Position numbers and translations under genes: made by a program | In this document: positions 17,236 to 25,989 of the stretch, one piece after another | How positions within the stretch are numbered: the stretch's first letter is position 1 | How the letters are laid out: every line of letters starts with the position of its first letter | Assembly (NCBI RefSeq): GCF_000729995.1 | Contig: NZ_JNFG01000214.1 | Span: forward strand, 372,001-436,000 | Direction of reading: 5' to 3' | Source: Caballeronia sordidicola | GTDB lineage: Bacteria > Pseudomonadota > Gammaproteobacteria > Burkholderiales > Burkholderiaceae | Length of the DNA: 64,000 nucleotides | Notes under the pieces: generated by a model | What the model was told of the DNA's origin: nothing | The model's input: only the letters and a program-made list of their open reading frames with translations | Database searches by the model: none

Positions 17236-18480
17236 ATGAGCAGCGCGGAAAGTATTGAAACTATTCTTATTGTTGGTGCAGGATTGGCAGGCGTTTACGC
17301 TGCTGAGGGCATGCGCCAAGCGGGGTTTGATGGCCGTGTCATTCTGGCGGGAGACGAGGCGGAGAATCCGTATGACCGCCCCCCGCTGTCAAAGAAAGTG
17401 CTTCAGGACCCGGAGGAGGCACGCCGCATCGACCTGCGCGATCAGACATTCTACGTAGAGCACGAAATAGAGTTGAAACTCGGCAGTGCCGCGGAACGTA
17501 TCGACCGCGAAAGCCAGCGGGTCCATTTCTCGGGCGGGACTTGTGTCCCGTACGATAAGTTGCTGATAGCGACTGGCTCGTCCTTGCGCACGTTGCCGAT
17601 CCTGCCGCCAGGGATGGAAAGCGTGTTTTACCTTCGACGGCTTGCGGACGCAGTCGCTCTGCGGGATGCCCTTCCGGGCATCCGACGTCTGCTTGTGGTT
17701 GGCGCCGGCGTGATCGGGTTGGAAGTCGCCGCGGTGGCGTCGGGTCTAGGCATCGCTGTGACGGTCCTGGAGGCTTCGGCACGACCCATGGCACGAGCAA
17801 CGTGTCCAGTACTCTGCGATTTCATCGTGGGGGAACACGTCAAGCGCCATGTGGACATCCGAACGCTGAAGACGATCATCGGCGTCACCCGTGTTGGATC
17901 CGGCTACAGGGTGGCGCTCTCGGACGGATGCGTCATCGAGGCGGACGCAATCGTTGTTGGTGTCGGTGTGGTGCCGAACATCGCGTTGGCGCAATCGGCC
18001 GGCCTTAAGACGAGCGCAGCCGGCATCCATGTCGATGGCCAGGGACTGACGGAGGACAAGCGCATCTACGCGGCCGGCGAAGTTGCGTTTCACTACAACG
18101 CGCGAATAGCAAATCTGGACCGGCAGGAAAACTGGCATCACGCAGCAGCCCATGGCGAGCACGTCGGCAGCGCTATGGTGTCGGACGCGCCAGACTATGA
18201 AGAGATTTGCGGCTACTGGTCAGATCAGTACGACTTCAGCGTTCAGTCGTTCGGTCTGGCGAACGGCGAGCGTGACGTGCTCAGGGGTGATCCCGCTACA
18301 GGATCTTTCGCGATCTTCCACGTGATTGACGACGCAGTTCGTGGCGTGAGTTCGGTCAACGCCGCTCGGGACATGAGAGCAGGAAAAGCATTGGTTCGTG
18401 CCGGTGCGCGAGTGCCTGACGCCACACTCTCCGATCCGCAAACGGATCTTGCCAAATGGCGTCCGACTGTGTCCGCTTAG
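17236..18480 (+). CDS. FAD-dependent ferredoxin reductase of a Rieske oxygenase system
   Basis: 414 residues, BphA4-like. FAD motif ILIVGAGLAGVYAAEGMRQ, substrate-side YDRPPLSKKVL, NAD motif LLVVGAGVIGLEVAAVA, and the second FAD contact IYAAGEVAFHYN (Glu where relatives have Asp). C-terminal WSDQYDFSVQSFG is typical of these reductases. It passes electrons from NADH to a Rieske ferredoxin. It lies 30 bases behind the CarAa-type gene. Only one reductase and one ferredoxin serve two oxygenase genes in this cluster, so it may be shared. Paralog of the reductase at 61414. Confidence 0.93.
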   Translation: MSSAESIETILIVGAGLAGVYAAEGMRQAGFDGRVILAGDEAENPYDRPPLSKKVLQDPEEARRIDLRDQTFYVEHEIELKLGSAAERIDRESQRVHFSGGTCVPYDKLLIATGSSLRTLPILPPGMESVFYLRRLADAVALRDALPGIRRLLVVGAGVIGLEVAAVASGLGIAVTVLEASARPMARATCPVLCDFIVGEHVKRHVDIRTLKTIIGVTRVGSGYRVALSDGCVIEADAIVVGVGVVPNIALAQSAGLKTSAAGIHVDGQGLTEDKRIYAAGEVAFHYNARIANLDRQENWHHAAAHGEHVGSAMVSDAPDYEEICGYWSDQYDFSVQSFGLANGERDVLRGDPATGSFAIFHVIDDAVRGVSSVNAARDMRAGKALVRAGARVPDATLSDPQTDLAKWRPTVSA

Positions 18481-18549
18481 CGGATCCGACCAGAGCATTG
18501 AACGCGTTAGCGATTAACGCATCCCCAAAATTGCAAGGGTGCTGCAACA

Positions 18550-18972
18550 ATGACTTTCGAAATACGGCCTTTCCATCTTGCGTTTCCTGTCAACGATCTC
18601 GAGGCGGCGCGCAACTTCTATGGCAACGTCCTTGGCTGCTCCGAAGGGCGAAGCTCCGAACACTGGATCGACTTCGATCTGTTCGGGCATCAGATTGTGA
18701 CCCATCTTTGCCGCGGTTCGCGAGAAGTTGCGACCAACGATGTGGACGGCAAGGAGGTCCCGATCCCCCATTTCGGCGTCGTGCTTGCACTCGACGACTG
18801 GAGTGAACTGGCAGAGCGCGTTCGCGCTGCAGGTGTGCAATTTGTGGTCGAGCCACAGATTCGTTTCACAGGGCAAGTGGGCGAACAGGCGACCATGTTC
18901 TTCATAGACCCATGCGGCAACGCACTGGAATTCAAGGCCCTGACAGACCTCAAGCAACTCTTTGCCAAGTAG
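18550..18972 (+). CDS. VOC-family (glyoxalase/bleomycin-resistance fold) protein
   Basis: 140 residues in two beta-alpha-beta3 repeats: PFHLAFPVNDLEAARNFY at the start and MFFIDPCGNALEFKAL near the end. The metal-type residues His (in FHLAF) and Glu (in NALEFK) are present. A single-module VOC protein of this size is too small for a typical class I extradiol dioxygenase and more likely a lyase, isomerase or binding protein. It lies between the reductase and a 2-hydroxyacid dehydrogenase in an oxygenase operon; role unknown. Confidence 0.8.
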   Translation: MTFEIRPFHLAFPVNDLEAARNFYGNVLGCSEGRSSEHWIDFDLFGHQIVTHLCRGSREVATNDVDGKEVPIPHFGVVLALDDWSELAERVRAAGVQFVVEPQIRFTGQVGEQATMFFIDPCGNALEFKALTDLKQLFAK

Positions 18973-18986
18973 AGGGCGACCTAAGC

Positions 18987-19928
18987 ATGGAACTCTTATT
19001 GGCTATGACTGGGAAAGATCCGGAACCGTGGCTGACTTCATTACGCCAGGCGTTGCCCGATGCGCGGGTACGCGTGTGGGCTGAAGGCGACAGCGCGTTG
19101 GCGAACTACGCGTTGGTGTGGAAGCCGGCGCCGGCAGTCTTACGCGGCCAGGGGGGCCTGAGTGCAATCTTTAATATGGGTGCGGGCGTTGATGGGATCC
19201 TTGATCTCGATGCGAACCATCCCGGCGCTATTCCGCAAGATGTCCCGATCTATCGTATCGAAGACGCCGGTATGGCGGCGCAAATGGTCGAGTACGCCTG
19301 TTATGCGACGCTGCGCTATTTCCGACGCTTCGACGACTATGAGCTCCAACGTAGAGAGTGTCTCTGGAAGCCGCTCGAACCGCGCGTCGCAAGCGATTTT
19401 GTGGTCGGCATTCTGGGTCTTGGCAGCCTGGGAGCCGCGGTGGCTGCAAAGCTCGCTTCTTTCGGACTAGCCGTTCGCGGTCATAGCCGAACCCCCAAAT
19501 CGGTGGAAGGCGTTCATTGTTTCTGCGGAGAGGCGTCGTTCGACGCTTTTCTCGAAGGCGTGCAGGTGCTGATCAATCTGTTGCCAAATACGCCAGAAAC
19601 ACGCGGAGTCCTTGGCGCGAAAACTTTCGCGAAGTTGGGCGAAGACGCTTACATCGTAAATCTGGCCCGTGGGGTTCATCTAGTCGAGGACGAACTGATG
19701 CACGCTATTCGGACCGGTCGGATTTCAGGCGCGATGCTCGACGTATTCAGTGTCGAACCGCTCCCATCCATGCATCCGTTCTGGACCGACCCGCGCATCA
19801 CGATCACGCCGCATATATCCGCTCAAACGCTTCTCGATGAGAGCATCAAGCAGGTTGCAAGAAAAATTGCGGCGATCGAGAGCGGGCTAACGCCCACTGG
19901 CAAGGTCGATCTGGTTCGTGGATATTAA
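18987..19928 (+). CDS. D-isomer 2-hydroxyacid dehydrogenase (GhrA-like)
   Basis: 313 residues from ATG 18987. NAD(P)-binding motif GILGLGSLGAAVAAKL, then NLLPNTPETRGVLGA, VNLARGVHLVEDELMHAI (Arg of the active site) and ITPHISAQT (catalytic His). This is the glyoxylate/hydroxypyruvate reductase A group, which reduces small 2-oxo acids. It is 14 bases behind the VOC gene and 19 before the ferredoxin. A 2-oxo acid released by ring cleavage is a natural substrate in this context, but which one is not known. Confidence 0.88.
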   Translation: MELLLAMTGKDPEPWLTSLRQALPDARVRVWAEGDSALANYALVWKPAPAVLRGQGGLSAIFNMGAGVDGILDLDANHPGAIPQDVPIYRIEDAGMAAQMVEYACYATLRYFRRFDDYELQRRECLWKPLEPRVASDFVVGILGLGSLGAAVAAKLASFGLAVRGHSRTPKSVEGVHCFCGEASFDAFLEGVQVLINLLPNTPETRGVLGAKTFAKLGEDAYIVNLARGVHLVEDELMHAIRTGRISGAMLDVFSVEPLPSMHPFWTDPRITITPHISAQTLLDESIKQVARKIAAIESGLTPTGKVDLVRGY

Positions 19929-19947
19929 AGAGAATTGGTTATCGATT

Positions 19948-20265
19948 ATGGAAAAGAAGATATTTTTGTGCCGTAAGACGGACGTTCCGAACGACGGGGT
20001 GATTCAGGTTTGTCCGAAAGAAGTGGATGACGGTCTGGCGGTTTATAACGTCGACGGGCAGATCTACGTCACTGAAGACATGTGTACGCACGGCATGGTC
20101 GCTCTTTCTGGCGGTGATTTGCAAGGCACGACTATCTATTGCCCGCTGCATGGGGGAGCCTTCGATATCTGCTCGGGAAAGGCTGTCGAGAAACCGTGCA
20201 CCGCGCCGCTCAAAACGTACCGAGTCGTTGAAGAAGGCGACGAAATATTCGGTTTGATCGAGTGA
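19948..20265 (+). CDS. Rieske [2Fe-2S] ferredoxin
   Basis: 105 residues from ATG 19948. The Rieske ligands are CTHGMVALS and CPLHGGAFDI, and the ending (APLKTYRVVEEGDEIFGLIE) matches CarAc/BphA3-type ferredoxins, which have about 105-110 residues. It carries electrons between the reductase at 17236 and one or both oxygenases. It sits directly before the phthalate-type oxygenase gene. Confidence 0.92.
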   Translation: MEKKIFLCRKTDVPNDGVIQVCPKEVDDGLAVYNVDGQIYVTEDMCTHGMVALSGGDLQGTTIYCPLHGGAFDICSGKAVEKPCTAPLKTYRVVEEGDEIFGLIE

Positions 20266-20325
20266 GCGCGGTCGATAACACCTAGCTGCGTCCCCAACGC
20301 AGTATTCAATTGCGAGGTTGCCGTC

Positions 20326-21603
20326 ATGTTCAGCAAAGAAGATAACGAAAAACTGTGCCGCGTCGGATCGGGCACAACGATGGGTAAGGCATTCCGAAGC
20401 ATGTGGATGCCGTTTCTGATGCCCGAAGAATTACCGGCTCCTGATTGCCCGCCGATCCGGGTCCGTTTGCTTGGTGAAGATCTCGTTGCGTTTCGGGATA
20501 CAAACGGGAAGATTGGCTTGCTCGACCGGTACTGCCCGCACCGTCGTGTCGACCTGTTTTTTGGACGCAATGAAGAATGTGGCTTGCGTTGCGTATATCA
20601 CGGATGGAAGTTCGATGTGTCCGGTGCTATCGTCGACATGCCTGCGGAACCGGAAAACACTCAGATGAAAAGTGATACCCGTATCAAGAGTTATCCGGTC
20701 GTTGAGTGGGGTGGGGTAATCTGGGCGTATATGGGCGATCCGGCACTGATGCCGCCGAAACTGCCGGAACTCGAATGGGGACTGGTGCCTGCGAATTTCC
20801 GCTTTATTACCAAACGTCTTCAGCGCACGAATTATGCGCAAGGCGTGGAGGGCGGGATCGATTCAAGCCATGTCGGTATTCTCCACAGTCACCTCAACGC
20901 AGAACACCCCGAACTGCCGTTCCGACAGCGCCAGGTCTCACCAAATCTGGCTATTCCGTACCTCGCTTCGGATACAGCGCCTAAGTTCTTCGTCCGTCCG
21001 ACGAACTACGGCATGGCTATCGGTGCGCGCCGAAACGCAGGCGAGAGCGAATACTATTGGCGTGTGACGCAATTCCTCGCACCTTTTTACACGATGATCG
21101 CGCCGATCAAGGAGGGCCGTGCTTACATGGGCCATGCATGGACTCCGATCGATGACTATAACTGCTGGGTCTTTACCATGACCTGGAACAGCGACAGGCC
21201 TCTCAGTCAGGAAGAACTGGATCACGGCGCAGTGCACTCGGAAGTGATGGACGACGGTTCTTACCGGCCGTTGGTCGCGGCGGATACCGACTACGGCATC
21301 GATCGTGCCCGGCAGCGACTTCATAGTTCGACGGGCATCGACGGGATCGGCATGCAGGACACTGCCGTTCAGGAAAGCATGGGCGCGATCGTAGACCGTT
21401 CGCAGGAGAATTTGGGTTCAGGCGATGCCGCGATTGTCGGATTTCGGCGCACGCTGCTTAAGCTCGCGAGTCAGTTGGAAAACACGGGGCAACTTGACGT
21501 CGCTAACCATCCGGAATGGTACCGGGTGCGATCAGCTGCCGCGATTCTTAGTCACGGCGTCGATTTTCATTCCGGAACTGCTGCCTATACCGAAGTGGTT
21601 TGA
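20326..21603 (+). CDS. Rieske oxygenase, phthalate dioxygenase-like
   Basis: 425 residues. Rieske ligands CPHRRVDLFF and CVYHGWKF, mononuclear iron site in GVEGGIDSSHVGILH. The RVDLFFGRNEECGLRCVYHGWKFD stretch and ~420-residue length are typical of the alpha-only phthalate 4,5-dioxygenase / 3-phenoxybenzoate / 3-chlorobenzoate dioxygenase group. Members usually use an iron-sulfur flavin reductase, but none is encoded here, so it may draw on the ferredoxin just upstream. A second oxygenase in the same operon suggests two successive ring attacks or an O-demethylation step. The 3' end overlaps the LysR gene by 19 bases, tail to tail. Confidence 0.92.
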   Translation: MFSKEDNEKLCRVGSGTTMGKAFRSMWMPFLMPEELPAPDCPPIRVRLLGEDLVAFRDTNGKIGLLDRYCPHRRVDLFFGRNEECGLRCVYHGWKFDVSGAIVDMPAEPENTQMKSDTRIKSYPVVEWGGVIWAYMGDPALMPPKLPELEWGLVPANFRFITKRLQRTNYAQGVEGGIDSSHVGILHSHLNAEHPELPFRQRQVSPNLAIPYLASDTAPKFFVRPTNYGMAIGARRNAGESEYYWRVTQFLAPFYTMIAPIKEGRAYMGHAWTPIDDYNCWVFTMTWNSDRPLSQEELDHGAVHSEVMDDGSYRPLVAADTDYGIDRARQRLHSSTGIDGIGMQDTAVQESMGAIVDRSQENLGSGDAAIVGFRRTLLKLASQLENTGQLDVANHPEWYRVRSAAAILSHGVDFHSGTAAYTEVV

Positions 21604-22556
21604 TCGGCCTGCAGTGAGAAGTGAGCCGCTTCTTCGGTGAGCCATTCGCAGAGCAGGCGAATGGCTTCGTCCTGCAGTGCGCTTTCGCGCGCAAGCAGGT
21701 AATAGGCTCCCGCGCTTTGCATCCCACCCGGGAAAGGCGCGACTAGCTCACTACGGCCTTCATAGTTTTCAAAGATAACTTGGGGAACGATTGCAACACC
21801 TTTTCCGTCTCGGGCTGCCTGCAGTGCCATAAAAAAGTGACCGAAGTCGAGAGCGTGTGCGTCGACAGGTTGTTGCAGCCCATGGCAGGCAAGCCAGTCG
21901 GTCCACGCATAGCGCCGGCTTGCGGTATTGATCAAGCGATATTGCAGAAGATCATCAGGCGTATCGATCGGACCAACGTCATTGATGAGCTGGGGTGAAA
22001 CAACGGGAATAAGCACGTCCGGAAAGAGGTACTCGATATATAAACCCTTCCAATTATCGGTCATATCGAGGTCGATTCGTGGAGCACTCCGGTCGTAACG
22101 TGTCCCCGGAACCTTGCCCACACGAATGGCGATGTCCGCTTCTTCGTTATGCACGTCGACCGGTTCGATCGACGAGATTAGACGTACCTCTATGTCGCGA
22201 TGGCGCTCCGTAAAATGCGCGAGCTTCGGCATGAGCCAGTGGGTGGCAAGTGTGGGCAGGACGTCCAGTGTTAGTACGCGATGCGTATCCCGGACTGCCC
22301 TGCGTGTTGCATGGGAAATGATGGTTAGCGCTTCCTGCACGGATTCGAAATATTCCTGCCCGGCGTGGGTCATTTCGATTTTGCGAGTAAGGCGAACAAA
22401 GAGCTTGTGGCCGAGGAAGCTCTCGAGCAGCCGGATCTGCCTTGAGATGGCGCCCTGAGTCAGATGTAACTCAGTGCCGGCTTTGGTGAACGATAGATGC
22501 CGAGCGGATGCTTCGAACGCCCGTAATGCAAGGAGAGGAGGAAGGCGATAGTTCAT
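21585..22556 (-). CDS. LysR-family regulator (GcvA-like)
   Basis: 323 residues from ATG 22556; the frame extends 71 codons upstream but LysR proteins begin at this Met (MNYRLPPLLALRAFEASARH). HTH: LSFTKAGTELHLTQGAISRQIRLLE. The effector domain ends QADQTTSV. It is convergent with the phthalate-type oxygenase gene and divergent from the LigB-type dioxygenase at 22819, so it may regulate the latter; the 22557-22818 gap also has a GntR-type palindrome. Confidence 0.9.
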   Translation of the reverse strand: MNYRLPPLLALRAFEASARHLSFTKAGTELHLTQGAISRQIRLLESFLGHKLFVRLTRKIEMTHAGQEYFESVQEALTIISHATRRAVRDTHRVLTLDVLPTLATHWLMPKLAHFTERHRDIEVRLISSIEPVDVHNEEADIAIRVGKVPGTRYDRSAPRIDLDMTDNWKGLYIEYLFPDVLIPVVSPQLINDVGPIDTPDDLLQYRLINTASRRYAWTDWLACHGLQQPVDAHALDFGHFFMALQAARDGKGVAIVPQVIFENYEGRSELVAPFPGGMQSAGAYYLLARESALQDEAIRLLCEWLTEEAAHFSLQADQTTSV

Positions 22557-22775
22557 GTGTTGCACCCGTTTCCGTACTGACTCTCTTGCCCGCCGGCTGA
22601 CATGGTAGTCATCGTTTGCGTGACGCATGACTTCTGCGCACGTTGGGCGTAGGAAAAATCGTTTGTTGAGGAGAATTTGCCCTTCTACCATCAGTCGATA
22701 ACAACGTACGGTGGAAGAGCCAACCTGAGACGGGTCGTAGAGAAAATCTTCCCGACTCAACTCAGGCAAGATTGA

Positions 22776-22792
22776 TTGTATACGGTGTTCAA
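22776..22792. promoter_or_regulatory. Putative GntR operator, site D
   Basis: TTGTATACGGTGTTCAA, a full match to TTGnnnACnGTnnnCAA, 27 bases before the LigB-type dioxygenase start at 22819. Confidence 0.6.
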
Positions 22793-22818
22793 TCGTTTCA
22801 ATATTAGAGGAACTATCA

Positions 22819-23805
22819 ATGGCAAAGATTGTGATGGGTATCGGGTCTTCGCACAGTCCGACCCTTTTAATGAAACCCTCGGCCTGGCTTGCGCGGGCGG
22901 CGACGGATGATCAGAATTTTTTTGTGCTGCACGACAAGACGGGTGCGCGCGTGACTTACGCGGAACTATTGGAGCAGGCTGATCCGGCGATTCTCGAAGA
23001 GATTACGCGGGACAAGCTGGAGCAGCGGCACGCGCAAAATCAGGCGGCCGTAGCGCGATTGGCAGCGATTCTCAAAGAAGTCGATCCAGACATCGTGGTC
23101 ATCATCGGTGACGATCACAAAGAGGTGTTCCACGACGACAACATGCCCGCGCTTTCAGTCTATTGGGGCGAGACGATCCCCTATCGGCCCAAAGGGATTA
23201 TGAAGTGGAAATACGACCCGGATCTCGATCAGGAGCTCTGGTATCCGCAGGAAGAGAAGGACTACCCGGTGGCGTCGGTACAAGCCGAACGGTTGATCCG
23301 AGGCATGATGAACGACGGATTCGATATCGCACAGTCGAAATATTTCAAGGACGATCAGGCAATGAGTCATTCATTCGGATACGTCTACCATAAGCTGATG
23401 ACCGACAAGGTATTTCCCGCGATTCCCGTCAGCATCAACACCTATTACCCGCCGAACAACGTCTCGCCGCTGCGCGCCTATCAAATCGGCGAATCGATTC
23501 GCCGTCAGGTCGAATCGTGGGATGAGGATCTCCGGGTGGTCGTCATGTCGACGGGCGGCTTGAGTCACTTCGTTGTCGACGAAGCGTTCGATCGCGATTT
23601 TCTTCAGAAACTTGCTATTGGCGGGGTGCGACCGCACGCCGATCTCCCACTCAAGAAACTGCAATCAGGCAATTCGGAATTTCGTTGCTGGTCGGCGTTG
23701 GCCGGTGCAGTTGACGGCATGAATATGGACCTGATCGACTATATCCCATGCTATCGGAGCCCGGCAGGTACGGGCTGCGCGATGGCCTTTGCGACCTGGT
23801 CGTAG
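22819..23805 (+). CDS. Class III (LigB-type) extradiol dioxygenase, single-polypeptide form
   Basis: 328 residues from ATG 22819 (GAGGAA upstream). Starts MAKIVMGIGSSHSP, with the first iron His in SSHSP and a second in IIGDDHKEVFHDD; VMSTGGLSHFV is the conserved LigB block near the C-terminal half. These enzymes cleave catechols next to the hydroxyls with Fe(II). It has no LigA domain or partner gene directly next to it, unlike the pair at 24833/25116, so the cluster encodes two different class III enzymes. Its ring substrate is unknown; relatives act on protocatechuate-, gallate- or dihydroxyphenylpropionate-type compounds. Confidence 0.88.
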   Translation: MAKIVMGIGSSHSPTLLMKPSAWLARAATDDQNFFVLHDKTGARVTYAELLEQADPAILEEITRDKLEQRHAQNQAAVARLAAILKEVDPDIVVIIGDDHKEVFHDDNMPALSVYWGETIPYRPKGIMKWKYDPDLDQELWYPQEEKDYPVASVQAERLIRGMMNDGFDIAQSKYFKDDQAMSHSFGYVYHKLMTDKVFPAIPVSINTYYPPNNVSPLRAYQIGESIRRQVESWDEDLRVVVMSTGGLSHFVVDEAFDRDFLQKLAIGGVRPHADLPLKKLQSGNSEFRCWSALAGAVDGMNMDLIDYIPCYRSPAGTGCAMAFATWS

Positions 23806-23985
23806 CCACCGATGTGGCTCGATTCAGGCCACCTCTAACGCATGAGTAATGGTGGTTGGTCGCGCGCAAATAAATCGGTTGTGATGCGACTGCTGCATTT
23901 TTATGATCCGTTTCTGATGGACGGCTGATGAGCTTGCGGTCGCGTTGGCCGCACCCCGACCGCAGTCATAAATGGATAAGAGAGA

Positions 23986-24822
23986 ATGATGCATACGGAA
24001 GAACGTAAAGGTAGCCGGCCAAAACGCGTCGGAATTGCAGTACTTGGAACGGTTGGAAAATCCTTGGCTAAAGCGTTGGATCAAGGCATCCCGGGCATTG
24101 AACTGAGTGCTGTCGCGGCACGTAATGCCTCGGCTGCTGAAGAGTGGATCGCAGCACAGCTGAGCGGAAAACCGCGACTGGTTGGGTTCGAGGAAATGGC
24201 TGAGCTGTGTGACATCGTGGTGGAATGCGCGCCGGCGCAACTGTTGACTGAAATCGCCGCCCCGGTGCTGACTGCGGGGAAGCAGATTGTCGTGCTGAGT
24301 TGTGGCGCGCTTCTCGGCCACGACGAGCTGATCGACATGGCTCGGGAACACGGTGGACAGATCATCATCCCCACGGGGGCGTTGCTCGGTCTTGATGCCG
24401 TGACCGCTGCCGCAGAAGGCACTATTACGTCGGTCAAAATGGTCACCAGAAAGCCGGTGAAAGGCCTGCTTGGCGCGCCGTACCTCGCGGAACAAGGCAT
24501 CACGCTCGACGGTATCGTCGAGCGCACAAGAATTTTCTCGGGAACCGCTCGAGAGGCTGCAAAAGGCTTCCCGGCCAACCTGAATGTGGCGGTGGCGCTG
24601 TCGCTGGCGGGTATCGGGCCCGATCAAACCAAGCTGGAAATATGGGCCGATCCCGACATCACGCGGAATATGCACACCATTACGGTCGAGTCGGATGCTG
24701 CGCTGTTTTCAATGTCAATCGAAAACATCCCTACGAATAATCCGAAGACCGGTCGCATCACGGCCCAAAGTGTTCTTGCGCTGTTGCGAAAAATGTCTTC
24801 CCCGATGCGTGTTGGAACTTGA
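23986..24822 (+). CDS. Aspartate dehydrogenase-like oxidoreductase (NadX family)
   Basis: 278 residues. N-terminal Rossmann start VGIAVLGTVGKSLAKALD, mid-region IVVECAPAQLLTEIAAPVL, the family block IIIPTGALLGLDAVTAAAEG and the C-terminal ANLNVAVALSLAGIGPDQT then LEIWADPD. L-aspartate dehydrogenases deaminate aspartate or aminate oxaloacetate with NAD(P). In NAD synthesis the gene sits with nadA/nadC; here it is between two ring-cleavage genes, so it more likely acts on an amino- or oxo-acid intermediate of this pathway. The start could be either of two adjacent ATG codons (23986/23989). Confidence 0.85.
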   Translation: MMHTEERKGSRPKRVGIAVLGTVGKSLAKALDQGIPGIELSAVAARNASAAEEWIAAQLSGKPRLVGFEEMAELCDIVVECAPAQLLTEIAAPVLTAGKQIVVLSCGALLGHDELIDMAREHGGQIIIPTGALLGLDAVTAAAEGTITSVKMVTRKPVKGLLGAPYLAEQGITLDGIVERTRIFSGTAREAAKGFPANLNVAVALSLAGIGPDQTKLEIWADPDITRNMHTITVESDAALFSMSIENIPTNNPKTGRITAQSVLALLRKMSSPMRVGT

Positions 24823-24832
24823 GGAGCACCTC

Positions 24833-25132
24833 GTGCACGAAGAACGACGTCCACCGGTTGAGTTGCATCGACTCATCTTCGCGCTTGTTCATAGTCCGGA
24901 AACGGTTCGGCGTTTGCGGGAGGAGCCAGACGCCGTCTACGAACAATTTGGCGTGCCTCTCGAGCAGCGCTTGCAACTCAAGGAGGATCCACGAAAAGCA
25001 CTAAGGGACCTGCATGTCCATCCGAATTTGCAGTTCAAGTTCCTCGGCGCGTGTCACCTGCTAAAACTCGCGCCCGCGTCGATTCAATCGTTTCTAGAGA
25101 AGGGGGACCGCAGCGATGGGACAGATAGTTAG
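24833..25132 (+). CDS. LigA-type small subunit of a class III extradiol dioxygenase
   Basis: 99 residues from GTG 24833, set by GAGGAG at 24821; the open frame reaches further upstream but only as a shadow of the previous gene. It has the all-helical LigA fold signature (LHRLIFALVHSPETVRRLRE, YEQFGVPLEQRLQL). Such small subunits pair with a LigB subunit to form the active site, as LigA/LigB or CarBa/CarBb. Its stop overlaps the start of the LigB gene by 17 bases, which supports coupled production of the two subunits. Confidence 0.85.
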   Translation: MHEERRPPVELHRLIFALVHSPETVRRLREEPDAVYEQFGVPLEQRLQLKEDPRKALRDLHVHPNLQFKFLGACHLLKLAPASIQSFLEKGDRSDGTDS

Positions 25133-25934
25133 CGCCGCCGCGACGTCTCACACGTTCGGTGTGGCGGACGGAGTGGAAGAACAGGCTCAGCGCATCTTCG
25201 ACGGGATCGATACGATTGGACGGGCCATTCGGGCGTCTCGGCCCGATGTCATGTTGATCGTGACCAGCGACCATCTGAACAACTTCTCACTCGATTGCCA
25301 GATCCCGCTGGCCGTCGGAATTTCTGACCGGTGGACGCCGCTCGGCGACCTAGGCGTGCCGCCTGACTCCTTTTCAGGGCACAGACACTTTGCGAATGGT
25401 CTGATCAACTTTGGTGCCCGTAAGAATTTCGATCTGGTGGCTATTGAGAACATCAGACCCGATCACGGGCTTGCGATGCCGAACGCGATCGTCAATCGAG
25501 GCGCGACCATTCCGGTCGTGCCGATATACATCAACACCGTGATGACACCCGCTCCGACCTGCGCACGAAGCTATGAATTTGGAAAGGCCGTCCGAGAGTA
25601 TGTGCAGGTCGCTCGCCCGGATGGAGAACGCGTTGCGGTCGTGGCGACGGGAGGTTTATCGCACTGGATCTGCTTGCCGGAGTCAGGGACGGTCAACGGC
25701 GATTGGGATCGGCAGATCATCGAGGCGGTGATTTCAGGTAATGGTGCGGCGCTTGCCGACCTCTCGTTCGAATCGATCATGCTTGATGGTGGCAATGGCG
25801 GCCTCGAGATTGCAACGTGGGCGTTCATGGCGGGGGCCTCCGGCGACAGTGCGGGTGAGCAGATCTACTACGAGGAAATGACCGCGTGGTGGACGGGAAT
25901 GGGAGGTGTATTGATGCACATCGAGGCAACCTGA
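25116..25934 (+). CDS. LigB-type catalytic subunit of a class III extradiol dioxygenase
   Basis: 272 residues from ATG 25116 with AGGGGGA upstream. First iron His in AAATSHTFGV, second in IVTSDHLNNFS, and the block VVATGGLSHWICLPESG. It partners with the small subunit encoded upstream. Length and pairing equal CarBb of the carbazole pathway (2'-aminobiphenyl-2,3-diol dioxygenase) and other biaryl-diol enzymes, and the hydrolase gene next to it suits meta cleavage of a biaryl- or acyl-substituted catechol. Confidence 0.9.
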   Translation: MGQIVSAAATSHTFGVADGVEEQAQRIFDGIDTIGRAIRASRPDVMLIVTSDHLNNFSLDCQIPLAVGISDRWTPLGDLGVPPDSFSGHRHFANGLINFGARKNFDLVAIENIRPDHGLAMPNAIVNRGATIPVVPIYINTVMTPAPTCARSYEFGKAVREYVQVARPDGERVAVVATGGLSHWICLPESGTVNGDWDRQIIEAVISGNGAALADLSFESIMLDGGNGGLEIATWAFMAGASGDSAGEQIYYEEMTAWWTGMGGVLMHIEAT

Positions 25935-25989
25935 AACAACAGTTGTTGCCGCGCTTCGAATCTTCAATATTTGCAAACAAGGATCATCA

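Noticed and set aside
22557..22769. N-terminal extension of the LysR protein at 21585
   Set aside because: LysR proteins begin at the HTH; the extra 71 residues match nothing and would overlap the promoter gap.
23824..24675. 283-residue minus-strand open frame
   Set aside because: Antisense to the aspartate-dehydrogenase-like gene; His/Arg-rich with no recognisable domain.
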